From Prochlorococcus marinus str. MIT 9215 (lineage in GTDB: Bacteria > Cyanobacteriota > Cyanobacteriia > PCC-6307 > Cyanobiaceae), in NCBI GenBank assembly GCA_949486985.1, contig CATBLW010000005.1, positions 1 through 20,272 of the forward strand: a stretch of 20,272 nucleotides of DNA, read 5' to 3'. Shown here in pieces: positions 7,401 through 14,876 of the stretch (positions within the stretch are counted from its first letter, which is position 1; the number at the start of each line of letters is the position of its first letter). A model generated the notes under the pieces. The model saw only the letters and a list, made by a program, of their open reading frames with translations. It did no database searches and was not told the DNA's origin. The position numbers were made by a program, and so were the translations under genes.

Positions 7401-8130
7401 GTTCTGGTCCTGTCGCGCAGTTCAGGCCTAGGATGTCGATTGAGAATGGCTCTAAAATAGTTACAACCGAAGCGATATCTGAACCTAACAACATTGTTCC
7501 AGTGGTTTCCATTGTCACCGAAACCATCAATGGCCGTCGTTCTCCGGCATCTGAAAATGCTTCTTCTACAGCCTGTAAGGCTGCTTTTATTTGCAATACA
7601 TCCTGGCAAGTCTCAATAATAAATAGATCGACATTCCCTGCCAATAGTCCTGCAGCCTGCTCCTTGAATGATTCTTTTAATGTGTCGAAATCTATATGGC
7701 CTAGTGTCGGCAATTTTGTTGTAGGCCCAATAGAACCTGCTACAAAACGAGGTTGTTCTGCTGTGCTGAATTCCTGCGCTATTGACTTGGCTAATTCAGC
7801 AGCTGTTTTATTTAGTTCATATGCATGATCTTCCAATCCGTATTCAGCGAGAACAATGGAGGCTGCACCAAAAGAATCAGTCTCGATGACATCACAACCT
7901 GCCTCGAGGAATTGCCTATGAACTTCTTTGACCGCATCTGGCTTTGTTTTTACTAAATATTCATTGCACCCCTCATAGGCAACACCACCAAAATCATCAG
8001 CGCTCAGTCCCAACTGTTGAAGAGAAGTGCCTGTGGCACCATCAAATACCAGTACAGGCCTCTCTGGAGAATTCAAACGCTCCAGGAATGCTGAATGGAC
8101 TGGTTTGACTTCCTGGCTAGCTGTTGCCAT
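4495..8130 (-). CDS. metH: Cobalamin-dependent methionine synthase
   Basis: A full-length 1211-residue MetH that transfers a methyl group from 5-methyltetrahydrofolate to homocysteine through a corrinoid cofactor. The homocysteine/zinc domain carries its ligands at Cys238 (GLNCATGP) and Cys304-Cys305 (VIGGCCGTTP). The folate-binding domain follows (about 360-620, with IIGERLNASGSKK). The cap and corrinoid domain (about 650-885) has the base-off ligand motif D-x-H-x-x-G in KGDVHDIGKNL at about 760. The S-adenosylmethionine activation domain (about 950-1211) ends with RYSFGYPACPN. The linker before the activation domain is long and Ser/Thr/Asn-rich. The ATG at 8130 is preferred to the TTG one codon upstream. 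ilvE lies 104 nt upstream on the same strand. The activation domain implies reductive repair by a flavoprotein, not seen here. Confidence 0.98.
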   Translation of the reverse strand: MATASQEVKPVHSAFLERLNSPERPVLVFDGATGTSLQQLGLSADDFGGVAYEGCNEYLVKTKPDAVKEVHRQFLEAGCDVIETDSFGAASIVLAEYGLEDHAYELNKTAAELAKSIAQEFSTAEQPRFVAGSIGPTTKLPTLGHIDFDTLKESFKEQAAGLLAGNVDLFIIETCQDVLQIKAALQAVEEAFSDAGERRPLMVSVTMETTGTMLLGSDIASVVTILEPFSIDILGLNCATGPEQMKDHIRYLSEHSPFAISCIPNAGLPENVGGVAHYRLQPIELKMQLMHFIEDLGVQVIGGCCGTTPSHIASLADLSRDLRAVERQNKNEKLSEKSKNNGYEPSAASIYGVTPYHQDNSFLIIGERLNASGSKKVRELLNAEDWDGLVGIARGQMKENAHILDVNVDYVGRDGESDMHQLVSRLVTNVNLPLMLDSTEWQKMEAGLKVAGGKCILNSTNYEDGDERFYKVLELAKAYGAGIVVGTIDEQGMARSAEKKLAIAKRAYKDAINFGLPAYEIFYDPLALPISTGIEEDRPNGQETLKAIAQIRKELPGVHVVLGVSNISFGLSTAARITLNSVFLNDCCEAGMDAAIISPAKILPLNKISEEHQKVCRDLIQDNRRFEGNACTYDPLTELTSLFEGVSAKEARASGPSLADLPIEERLKQHIIDGERIGLDEALTEGLTCYAPLEIVNNLLLDGMKVVGELFGSGQMQLPFVLQSAQTMKAAVAFLEPYMEQEDDGKRASKAKFMIATVKGDVHDIGKNLVDIILTNNGYEVINLGIKQDVSAIIEAQKIHQADCIAMSGLLVKSTAFMKDNLQNFNEEGITIPVILGGAALTPRFVNHDCSEVYNGKVIYGKDAFTNLRFMDSYVSAKANEQWDDQKGFLEGTPEGVSIGGESVTSINSSAASTDTAATSDKPSKDLQAANKNTDRSSKVCEETAVKPPFVGAKILNQSEIPLQDVLKYLDRNALFTGQWQMRRTKDQSADEFKDYLRIKAEPILEHWIDRIINESLLQSSVAYGYFPCGREDNKVVVFDSAGEERLGLFELPRQRSGNRYCIADFYRDLVDGDPIDFLPMQAVTMGKKASEFASELFKSDAYTDYLFFHGLAVQMAEALAEWTHARIREECGFAAEEPKKLRDVLAQRYRGSRYSFGYPACPNVADSRQQLEWLGAERIGLTMDASDQLHPEQSTTALVALHSQARYFSA

Positions 8131-8234
8131 CAAGTCGCTCGCTTTGTTGAGTGATCTTAGAAAGACACCGAGCTGACTCTTGGTTGTTTGCAGTCTCTTA
8201 GGGCTATCCAGCCTCTAATGGCTATCCGGTCGTC

Positions 8235-9155
8235 TCATTCGTTGCCGATGTCAATGCGGCTGACCCAATGCTCATAGGCCGGATCACGACCCTCTGTGAT
8301 CTCGATCAGCCTTTGCCGTAGGGCGTTCATGACAGGCCGTTCCTTGCCAAAAGTTGTTGACTCCAATTGGCGTATGGGCGTGATTTTGGCTGCGGTGCCA
8401 GTAAGGAATACTTCGTCGGCGATAAATAGTTCTGTTTTATCGACTGGCCTTTCGATCACTTCAATGCCCATCTCCTTTGCGAGTTCCATCACGCTTGCAC
8501 GGGTTATCCCTTCAAGAATGTCTTGGTCGACTCCTGGCGTGATCAATTTTCCGTCTCGAACTAAAAACAGATTCATACCACTGGCCTCACTGACTTTCCC
8601 GCGACTATTGAGCAGTAACGCCTCATCAAAACCGCTCAGTACGGCTTCTGTTTTTGCCAGTGAGCTGGTGATATAGGCGCCACTGATCTTGCCGCGTAGA
8701 GGCAAAGAGCGGTCTTCTTGACGTGTCCAGCTGCTGATCCGACAACTGACGCCTTCAGGAGATAAGTAATCGCCGAGCTCAAGGCCATAAATAAGGAAAT
8801 CGGTCTCGATGTTGTGCAGTCGTGGCGCAATACCAAGATCACTTGTGTAGAAAAACGGCCTGAGATAAATCGGCTTCCGTGGTCGGTTGGCCTTCAGCAT
8901 CGCTTCAATGGCTATGTGAACTGTTTCTTCACTAAGTTCACCCAATAGAAGACGGGCACTATCACTCAATCGCTTGGCATGACGTTCTGCCCTGAACAAC
9001 AGCATTGCATTGCTGTTTTGAGGGTCTGGAATCGCCCGCATCCCGCCAAACGCCCCAGTGCCGTAATGCAGAGCATGTGTGGCGATTGAAACCTTGGCCT
9101 CATCAAAGGGAACGCACTGTCCCTGAAACCAGGCAAAGGGCAGGAACTGATGCAT
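8235..9155 (-). CDS. ilvE: Branched-chain amino acid aminotransferase
   Basis: A 306-residue fold-type IV PLP enzyme that performs the last step of isoleucine, leucine and valine synthesis, with glutamate as amino donor. The PLP lysine is expected at Lys156 (RGKISGAYITSSLAK). VSEASGMNLFLV (about 188-199) contains the cofactor-binding Glu, and FLTGTAAKITPI (about 250-261) is the conserved phosphate/substrate loop. HYGTGAFGGMR near the N-terminus is also typical. The ATG at 9155 gives the usual N-terminus (MHQFLPFAWFQG); the longer reading from 9179 would need TTG and adds eight residues. It is divergent from cobN (76 nt between starts) and precedes metH by 104 nt, so the two may share a transcript. 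A second role in methionine salvage is possible for this family. Confidence 0.95.
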   Translation of the reverse strand: MHQFLPFAWFQGQCVPFDEAKVSIATHALHYGTGAFGGMRAIPDPQNSNAMLLFRAERHAKRLSDSARLLLGELSEETVHIAIEAMLKANRPRKPIYLRPFFYTSDLGIAPRLHNIETDFLIYGLELGDYLSPEGVSCRISSWTRQEDRSLPLRGKISGAYITSSLAKTEAVLSGFDEALLLNSRGKVSEASGMNLFLVRDGKLITPGVDQDILEGITRASVMELAKEMGIEVIERPVDKTELFIADEVFLTGTAAKITPIRQLESTTFGKERPVMNALRQRLIEITEGRDPAYEHWVSRIDIGNE

Positions 9156-9231
9156 TGCTGAAAAAGCCGTGATGGCCAAATCTTCTCACCAGCATGGACT
9201 GTTAAGGGTCAATCAGCAGGAGAATGTCTGA

Positions 9232-12200
9232 ATGCATCGACTTGCGAGCATCCCGGGGTTAGGCCCTGCAGAAGATTTTGCTCTTGTTGAGCAGCCTCAG
9301 GCATCGGTGCTGTTGTTGACCAGTGCAACGACTGATGTCGCAACACTTGCTTCAACACTTGAATTAGCAGATCAAAGCGCATGGAGAGATCGCATCCGTG
9401 CCCTGCCTCTTTCGTGTCTTGAGCATCCTGCTCAAATCGATCATTACCTTGCCACAACTGGCCAAGGAGCACGGATCATCGTTGTTCGCTTGTTAGGTGG
9501 TCGAAGCCATTGGAGTTACGGCCTCGAACAATTAAGCATCTGGCAGGAATCATCGCCTCAACGAGAACTACTCGTTCTTGCTGGAACAATCGATCAAAAT
9601 ATTGAACTGCATCATCTAGGTAGTCAGCCAAGTTGGCTTGTTGATCAACTTGCTCAACTCCTACGTGAAGGTGGCATCGACAACATGTCAACACTTCTTT
9701 CTGTGTTGTCAGATCTCCTCGATGGCCACCCCCTTTCGGCAGATCAGTTAGCGGTTAAAGCCATGGAGGATCCAGCTCCATGGGATTGGCAGGAAGAACA
9801 CGGTTCAAAGGTTGGAGTTGTGCTGTATCGGGCTCTTCTTCAGGCGCAGGACCTGGATTTTCCAAAAGCCATTAATCAACAACTTCGTCTTCAAGGCCTT
9901 GTGCCTCGAGCTATTTGGGTCAGCAGCCTCAGAGATCCAGTTGTTCAGAAAGGTGTTGCCGATCTTTTTGATCAGCAGAACGTTGCTGCCGTCCTAACAA
10001 CGACATCGTTTGCGTCAGTCCAATTTCAGGAAGCCGATCTTGGAGCCCCGCTTTGGGACGGTCTGAATATTCCTGTCATCCAGGTACTCAGCAGTGGATC
10101 CTCAAGAGATGAATGGCTTGCAAGCAGCCGAGGCTTGAATCCCCTGGACCTCTCTCTTCAAGTGGTCCTTCCAGAACTTGATGGACGTATTACCTCAAGA
10201 CCAGGAGCCTTTCGAACTGTTCAGAACACCGAATCATCACTGGCGACTGCTGTGCATGGTCTTGATCCTGATCCTGAAGGTTTGGAATGGATTGCTGCTC
10301 ATGTAAAGGCTTGGATCAAACTTCAAACAGCCAAACCTGTTGACCGATCGATTGCTTTGCTGCTTGCGAACTATCCAGTCAGGGATGGTCGACTGGCTAA
10401 TGGAGTTGGACTTGATACGCCAACAAGCACAGTTTCGATTTTGAATTGGTTGGACCGCAGTGGTCATGACCTCGGCTCTGATCCCATCCCGTTGGACAGT
10501 CAGGGCTTGATGGGTTCATTACTGGCAGGCCGCACAAATGATCCAGAAAGCCATTCAAGGCCACCACTTACCCATCTGCCCTTATCGAGTTACTTGGATT
10601 GGTGGAACGACCTTCCCAACGAAGCCGTTGAACCGATTCTGAAGCGATGGGGCCCACCAGAGCAGGCGATTGATCTCGATGTTGATGGTTTTGCCATCCA
10701 TGGCATTCGCTTTGGCAAGGTTGTTGTCTTGGTCCAACCAAGTCGTGGATATGACGCTGATCAGATTGCCGACCTTCACTCTCCTGATCTACCTCCACCG
10801 CATCGTTACCTGGCTCAGTACCTCTGGCTTCGCAAGGTTCATCAGACCAACCTGCTCGTTCACGTTGGCAAACATGGAAGTGCGGAATGGCTTCCTGGCA
10901 AGGGGGTAGGACTCAGTCCATCCTGCTATCCAAATTTGGCTCTCGGGCCTACACCTCATGTTTATCCCTTCATCGTCAATGACCCTGGTGAAGGTTCACA
11001 GGCCAAACGACGTGGACAGGCCGTCATCCTTGATCACCTCACACCACCCTTAGGCAGAGCCGAACTCCATGGAGACCTTTTAAAGATTGAAGCCTTGTTG
11101 GATGAATACGTTGAGGCCAGTCAAGTGGGGGCTGAACGTATTCAAACGCTTGAGATTGAGTTGATTGAAACCTTGAAGAAGGTCAGTTGGCCAGGATTGC
11201 CCGAAGAACTCAGCAACGCTTCTCCAAGTCGTGAAATCTTGCAAGCATGTTTCGATCAAGCTGATGCTTACCTCTGTGAATTGAAAGAGTCACAAATACG
11301 AACAGGCTTGCATTGTCTTGGCCAATCTCCTTCCAACAAATCTTGTTTGGAGTTGTTACTAGCCCTAGCAAGAGCACCATCAGCAGATTTGCCTGGGTTA
11401 ACCCAGGCCATTGCTCAGGAACTCAAATTAAGCCTCGATCCCTGGGCCGATGAAGAGGGCAATCTGATCGAAGAGGCAGATGTTCTGATTCTTCTCAACT
11501 TTGGATTGCAATCACCACGTCGAGTGGGTGATGCCGTCGCCTGGATTGAAAATCAGGCACTGATCTTGGTACAAACCCTTCTAAAAACTATTCAACCCTG
11601 CGAATCAGATTTGCTGGTTCCAACTGAACTGGTTCAACCTCTTTGTTGTTGGCTTCATTCACCAACTGATCATCCACAAATCACTCGTATTCAACGTGAC
11701 ATCTGGCCTCGGCTTTCTGCCTGTGCTGAAGCGGAGAAGCAAGCATTACTGAAAACTGTCAATGGCTATCGCTTGGCGAGTGGACCATCAGGAGCGCCAA
11801 CGCGCGGCAGGCCAGAGGTTCTACCAACCGGAAGAAATTTTTACTCTGTTGATCTTCGCGGTCTGCCTACTGAGGCGGCCTGGGACTTGGGACGACGAAG
11901 TGCTGAACGGTTACTCGACTTGCATCTTCTTGAACAGGGAGAAGCACTTAGCCATCTCGCCCTATCGGTGTGGGGTACGGCCACGATGCGAAATGGCGGC
12001 GAAGATATTGCTCAATTATTGGCTTTGATTGGTGTCAGACCACTTTGGGATCACCGTAGTCGACGTCTTGTGGATCTTGAGGTCATTCCACTGACCCTTT
12101 TGGGACGCCCGCGTGTTGATGTGACCTTGAGGATCTCTGGCCTTTTTCGCGATGCCTTTCCTCAATTAGTGAGCTGGGTTCATAGAGCTCAACAGCTGGT

Positions 12201-12999
12201 GGCCAGTCTTGATGAGACAAGCGAACTGAATCCACTTGCCGCCATCACACGCCAAGAAGGACCGCAATCACGCATCTTTGGTTCAGCACCAGGTGCTTAT
12301 GGGGCAGGACTTCAGGCCCTAATCGACTCAGGGGCCTGGGACGATCGCATGGATCTTGGTCAGGCCTACCTTGCTTGGAGTCAGTGGAGCTACGACGGCG
12401 CTGCTAATCCAACTCTTAATCGGGAAGGACTTCTACGCAGTCTTCAAGACGTTCAAGTTGTGCTCCACAACCAAGACAACCGTGAACACGATCTCTTGGA
12501 TTCAGATGATTATTACCAGTTTCACGGTGGATTGGCTGCAGCTGTTGAAATGGTCTCTGGGCGAAAACCACAGCTTTGGTTTGGCGATCATTCCAGACAA
12601 CAACGACCAAGAATGCATCGTCTCGAAAGAGAAATTGACAAAGTCATGCGTAGCCGGCTGCTGAATCCTCGTTGGATCGAAGCCATGCAACAGCACGGTT
12701 ACAAAGGTGCCTTTGAAATGGGAGCTAGCCTTGATTATCTATTTGCCTATGACGCAGCTACAGATCAAATACCTGATTGGTGCTACAGCTCAATTTGTGA
12801 GCAATGGTTAGCGAACAAAAAAATATTAGATTTTTTAAGGGAAAGCAATCCTTGGGTACTTAGAGACATGGCTGAACGTCTTCTTGAGGCTTCAAATCGA
12901 GGCTTATGGGAGACAGCCGAAGACAGTCAATTGGTAGCACTGAAAACACTTGTCAATACAAGTGAAGCCCTTATCGAATCTGGACCTCTAATCAATTAG
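9232..12999 (+). CDS. cobN: Cobaltochelatase large subunit CobN
   Basis: A 1255-residue CobN/magnesium-chelatase H family protein that binds the corrin ring and inserts cobalt during cobalamin synthesis. The family signature is clear: VQPSRGYDADQIADLHSPDL, then HVGKHGSAEWLPGKG at about residues 544-558 and YPFIVNDPGEG at about 578-588. Conserved C-terminal blocks such as IFGSAPGAYGAGLQALIDSG and FHGGLAAAVEM follow. The order and sequence point to CobN rather than ChlH. A good Shine-Dalgarno (AGGAG at 9218-9222) sits 9 nt before the ATG. No CobS or CobT gene is present here; cyanobacteria are generally thought to use the ChlI/ChlD ATPase subunits instead, which is background knowledge. No cobalamin-riboswitch B12 box is visible upstream. 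Its stop codon is interlocked with that of the convergent hypothetical gene. Confidence 0.96.
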   Translation: MHRLASIPGLGPAEDFALVEQPQASVLLLTSATTDVATLASTLELADQSAWRDRIRALPLSCLEHPAQIDHYLATTGQGARIIVVRLLGGRSHWSYGLEQLSIWQESSPQRELLVLAGTIDQNIELHHLGSQPSWLVDQLAQLLREGGIDNMSTLLSVLSDLLDGHPLSADQLAVKAMEDPAPWDWQEEHGSKVGVVLYRALLQAQDLDFPKAINQQLRLQGLVPRAIWVSSLRDPVVQKGVADLFDQQNVAAVLTTTSFASVQFQEADLGAPLWDGLNIPVIQVLSSGSSRDEWLASSRGLNPLDLSLQVVLPELDGRITSRPGAFRTVQNTESSLATAVHGLDPDPEGLEWIAAHVKAWIKLQTAKPVDRSIALLLANYPVRDGRLANGVGLDTPTSTVSILNWLDRSGHDLGSDPIPLDSQGLMGSLLAGRTNDPESHSRPPLTHLPLSSYLDWWNDLPNEAVEPILKRWGPPEQAIDLDVDGFAIHGIRFGKVVVLVQPSRGYDADQIADLHSPDLPPPHRYLAQYLWLRKVHQTNLLVHVGKHGSAEWLPGKGVGLSPSCYPNLALGPTPHVYPFIVNDPGEGSQAKRRGQAVILDHLTPPLGRAELHGDLLKIEALLDEYVEASQVGAERIQTLEIELIETLKKVSWPGLPEELSNASPSREILQACFDQADAYLCELKESQIRTGLHCLGQSPSNKSCLELLLALARAPSADLPGLTQAIAQELKLSLDPWADEEGNLIEEADVLILLNFGLQSPRRVGDAVAWIENQALILVQTLLKTIQPCESDLLVPTELVQPLCCWLHSPTDHPQITRIQRDIWPRLSACAEAEKQALLKTVNGYRLASGPSGAPTRGRPEVLPTGRNFYSVDLRGLPTEAAWDLGRRSAERLLDLHLLEQGEALSHLALSVWGTATMRNGGEDIAQLLALIGVRPLWDHRSRRLVDLEVIPLTLLGRPRVDVTLRISGLFRDAFPQLVSWVHRAQQLVASLDETSELNPLAAITRQEGPQSRIFGSAPGAYGAGLQALIDSGAWDDRMDLGQAYLAWSQWSYDGAANPTLNREGLLRSLQDVQVVLHNQDNREHDLLDSDDYYQFHGGLAAAVEMVSGRKPQLWFGDHSRQQRPRMHRLEREIDKVMRSRLLNPRWIEAMQQHGYKGAFEMGASLDYLFAYDAATDQIPDWCYSSICEQWLANKKILDFLRESNPWVLRDMAERLLEASNRGLWETAEDSQLVALKTLVNTSEALIESGPLIN

Positions 13000-13005
13000 A
13001 GGTCC
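12982..13005. terminator. Perfect bidirectional hairpin across the cobN and convergent-gene stop codons
   Basis: GGACCTCTAA (12982-12991), loop TCAA (12992-12995) and TTAGAGGTCC (12996-13005) form a perfect 10-bp stem with a 4-nt loop, equally stable on both strands. The cobN stop TAG (12997-12999) and the opposite-strand TAA (12996-12998) both lie within the right arm. With no intergenic DNA between the converging genes, this is the natural place for a shared terminator. There is no U-tract on either side, so intrinsic termination is inferred from the stem and context. Confidence 0.6.
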
Positions 13006-13544
13006 TTAACCATTGCCCGAAATGGATCAATTGATCCTGGCTTGTCTGAATAAGTCACCTTTTGCTCTACTGGAACTTCCTCCGTAGGCTTGAGTTGGCT
13101 TTTGCGTGCTATCGGTGCCGAAGCTTTATCGGAATAAGCTGCATTCGCTCCATCTACATTTGTATTTCTAAGACGCTTACTGAATTCAGCGGCGCTCATC
13201 GTCTCTGCAAATGTTTTTTTGACTTTTTTCTGTACACCTATTTGCAGTGAGTTGGTTTCCGTATCAGCAGTCTGACCACCTAGTCCGTCAGTACGAACAC
13301 CAATCTTTGTATCACTCGCATCAACCTCAGTAACAAGTTCTTTAAGTCCAGGGTTGTCAACTGTGCCTGGGAATGTGTGGCGAATGGTTTTTGATTCACG
13401 CATATAATTCACATTGCCTACCGACATCGAGCTGTCGGCATCAAGATAAAAGCCAGCTTCTTTAGAGCTGTCTTTTGCTTTGTTGTCTGAAGGAGACTTG
13501 GAGGCGTCAGAGCTGGGTTTCAGAACTCGATCGAATAAGCCCAT
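12996..13544 (-). CDS. Conserved hypothetical protein, probably cyanobacterial
   Basis: A 182-residue hydrophilic protein with no signal peptide or membrane segment. It starts with a short amphipathic stretch (MGLFDRVLKP), followed by a low-complexity Ser/Lys/Asp-rich segment to about residue 35. A more ordered block follows at about 38-60 (SMSVGNVNYMRESKTIRHTF), then long polar, probably flexible sequence and a final DPFRAMVKDL. I believe the NVxYMR...K-T-I...TF block recurs in cyanobacterial hypothetical proteins, but I know no function. The ATG at 13544 is 27 nt after the PHP phosphoesterase gene, so it is probably the last gene of that transcript. Its final codons form one arm of the shared hairpin with cobN. 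Confidence 0.75.
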   Translation of the reverse strand: MGLFDRVLKPSSDASKSPSDNKAKDSSKEAGFYLDADSSMSVGNVNYMRESKTIRHTFPGTVDNPGLKELVTEVDASDTKIGVRTDGLGGQTADTETNSLQIGVQKKVKKTFAETMSAAEFSKRLRNTNVDGANAAYSDKASAPIARKSQLKPTEEVPVEQKVTYSDKPGSIDPFRAMVKDL

Positions 13545-13571
13545 GACTGTTCGTTCATAGATTCTTCCAAT

Positions 13572-14228
13572 TTAACGGCCTTTGAGGTCGATTCCATGGG
13601 TATCTGTGCCACACGTACGCAAAAGGCCAAGGTCTTGAAGTTGATGGTCGATGGCCTCACAGATCAGAGGTGTGGGTTGCCAGTTGTTTTGCCACTCATA
13701 GTCGTACCAGGTCTCGCCACCATCAAAGCCCAATTCAGCAGCTGCATTAATCAGTTCTGTGTAACTGAGCCGATAGCGCGCCGGATGAGCAAGTACTGCC
13801 AGTCCACCAGCTTCATGAATCGCCCTCCTAACAGCATCTGCTCTTAGTGCAGCACCTGTTGCTGCATCGCCATGAACGTAGGGATTAAGGGCTGGGTGAC
13901 CAATTTCAAAGCCCAGAGCCAAAACATGAACCAGGCACTTGTTGAGAAGGCAGCTGATCTCGATGCCACTCCAGAGGGTGGGGCAGGAAAACCCTTGATC
14001 AAGGCGAACCGATAGCCATTCGGCCATTCTTTGAAAAGCCTGGGTGTTGTGGTGGTCAGTTACAGCGATGTGTTGAAGACCGATCTCGCTGGCTTGAGCA
14101 ATCAACTCTTCAGGTTCAAGGCTGCCATCACTACAAATGGTGTGACAGTGAAAATTCATCTCCGTCGGACAACTTTCTGGTCCTACGCGCAAGAGCACCT
14201 CACGAAGAGGATGGAGATCAGTTGCCAT
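13572..14228 (-). CDS. PHP-domain metal-dependent phosphoesterase
   Basis: A 218-residue PHP (polymerase and histidinol phosphatase) domain protein, a metal-dependent phosphoester hydrolase. Most of the usual metal ligands are visible: H-x-H at 27 and 29 (NFHCHTICSDGS), D34, DHH at 58-60 (AVTDHHNT), E90 (GIEISC), H148 (LAHPARY) and D-x-H at 209-211 (GTDTHG). The small size and motif order match stand-alone PHP phosphoesterases, some of which act on nucleotides or short oligonucleotides; the substrate here is unknown. The ATG at 14228 overlaps the end of hemJ by 11 nt. A shorter reading starting at Met24 keeps all motifs and cannot be excluded. Confidence 0.9.
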   Translation of the reverse strand: MATDLHPLREVLLRVGPESCPTEMNFHCHTICSDGSLEPEELIAQASEIGLQHIAVTDHHNTQAFQRMAEWLSVRLDQGFSCPTLWSGIEISCLLNKCLVHVLALGFEIGHPALNPYVHGDAATGAALRADAVRRAIHEAGGLAVLAHPARYRLSYTELINAAAELGFDGGETWYDYEWQNNWQPTPLICEAIDHQLQDLGLLRTCGTDTHGIDLKGR

Positions 14229-14805
14229 GCCCAGCTATTTCGTTTTTCGATTCCTCTCGAAGTCGCCTCCAGCGCGCATAAAACTGAATGGAAGCAGCCA
14301 TAAACAACACGAGGAAAACCATGAACCAAGTTGCGGCACCTGTTGGAAACTGATTCTTAAAAACAACCAGCATCACAACAAGAACTAACAACAATGTGGG
14401 TAGTTCATTGAGAGCCCGTAGTTGCCGACCACTCCATTGACATTCGCCTCGACTTAGCTGTCCCATCAAGCGATAACAGAAAAAATGGTAGGCAAGTAGC
14501 CCCGCCACCAAGCCAAGCTTCACCTGCATCCAACCTTGTTGAATCCAACCTGGCTGAACAATCAACAAGCCGGTCGCCATCGATACAGCCAAAACCATCC
14601 CTGGAGTCGTGATGATGTTGGCCAGACGCCTTTCCATCAAAACGTATTGCTCAGAGAAGGCCTTTTTTAACTGAGGTTCAAGCTCATCTGCTTCAACGTG
14701 ATAAATGAACAGGCGAACCAAATAAAAGAGGCCTGCGAACCAAACGACCACACCAACGATGTGAAGGGTCTTGAACCACAGGTAGGCCTCAGGTGGCAAC
14801 GTCAT
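14218..14805 (-). CDS. hemJ: Protoporphyrinogen IX oxidase, HemJ type
   Basis: A 195-residue integral membrane protein of the HemJ/UPF0093 family, which oxidises protoporphyrinogen IX to protoporphyrin IX in haem and chlorophyll synthesis in most cyanobacteria. The diagnostic N-terminus AYLWFKTLHIVGVVVWFAG contains the conserved His15, followed by LFYLVRLFIYH. QVKLGLVAG holds the conserved Lys at about 96, and RQLRALNELPTLLL precedes a further hydrophobic helix. Four membrane segments are visible. The ATG at 14805 is preferred because homologues begin near this point; an ATG at 14832 would add nine residues. The gene starts 71 nt after uvrC and its end overlaps the PHP gene by 11 nt. Confidence 0.9.
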   Translation of the reverse strand: MTLPPEAYLWFKTLHIVGVVVWFAGLFYLVRLFIYHVEADELEPQLKKAFSEQYVLMERRLANIITTPGMVLAVSMATGLLIVQPGWIQQGWMQVKLGLVAGLLAYHFFCYRLMGQLSRGECQWSGRQLRALNELPTLLLVLVVMLVVFKNQFPTGAATWFMVFLVLFMAASIQFYARWRRLREESKNEIAGHGN

Positions 14806-14876
14806 GTGGACCGCACGGGAACAGGCTGACATTAGGAAGCAGTGAGGCCATCGCAATTGGCTCGAAACAACTCAAA

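Noticed and set aside
7433..7828. 131-codon ORF antisense to metH
   Set aside because: It lies wholly inside the strongly conserved homocysteine-binding domain of metH on the other strand, and its composition reflects the reverse complement of that gene.
8131..8234. Possible cobalamin or SAM riboswitch in front of metH
   Set aside because: Only 104 nt lies between ilvE and metH, with no B12-box core or SAM-riboswitch helices. The only pattern is an 8-nt direct repeat (GGCTATCC at 8202 and 8220).
8296..8676. 126-codon ORF antisense to ilvE
   Set aside because: It is fully covered by conserved ilvE sequence, including PLP-site motifs; it is a reverse-strand shadow.
9156..9231. Cobalamin riboswitch in front of cobN
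   Set aside because: The 76-nt gap is too short for a B12 riboswitch and has no B12 box; only a normal AGGAG Shine-Dalgarno is seen.
9232..12999. Reading the large chelatase as ChlH (magnesium chelatase)
   Set aside because: The sequence signature and length fit CobN better than ChlH (about 1330 residues), and the neighbours do not include chlorophyll-specific chelatase genes.
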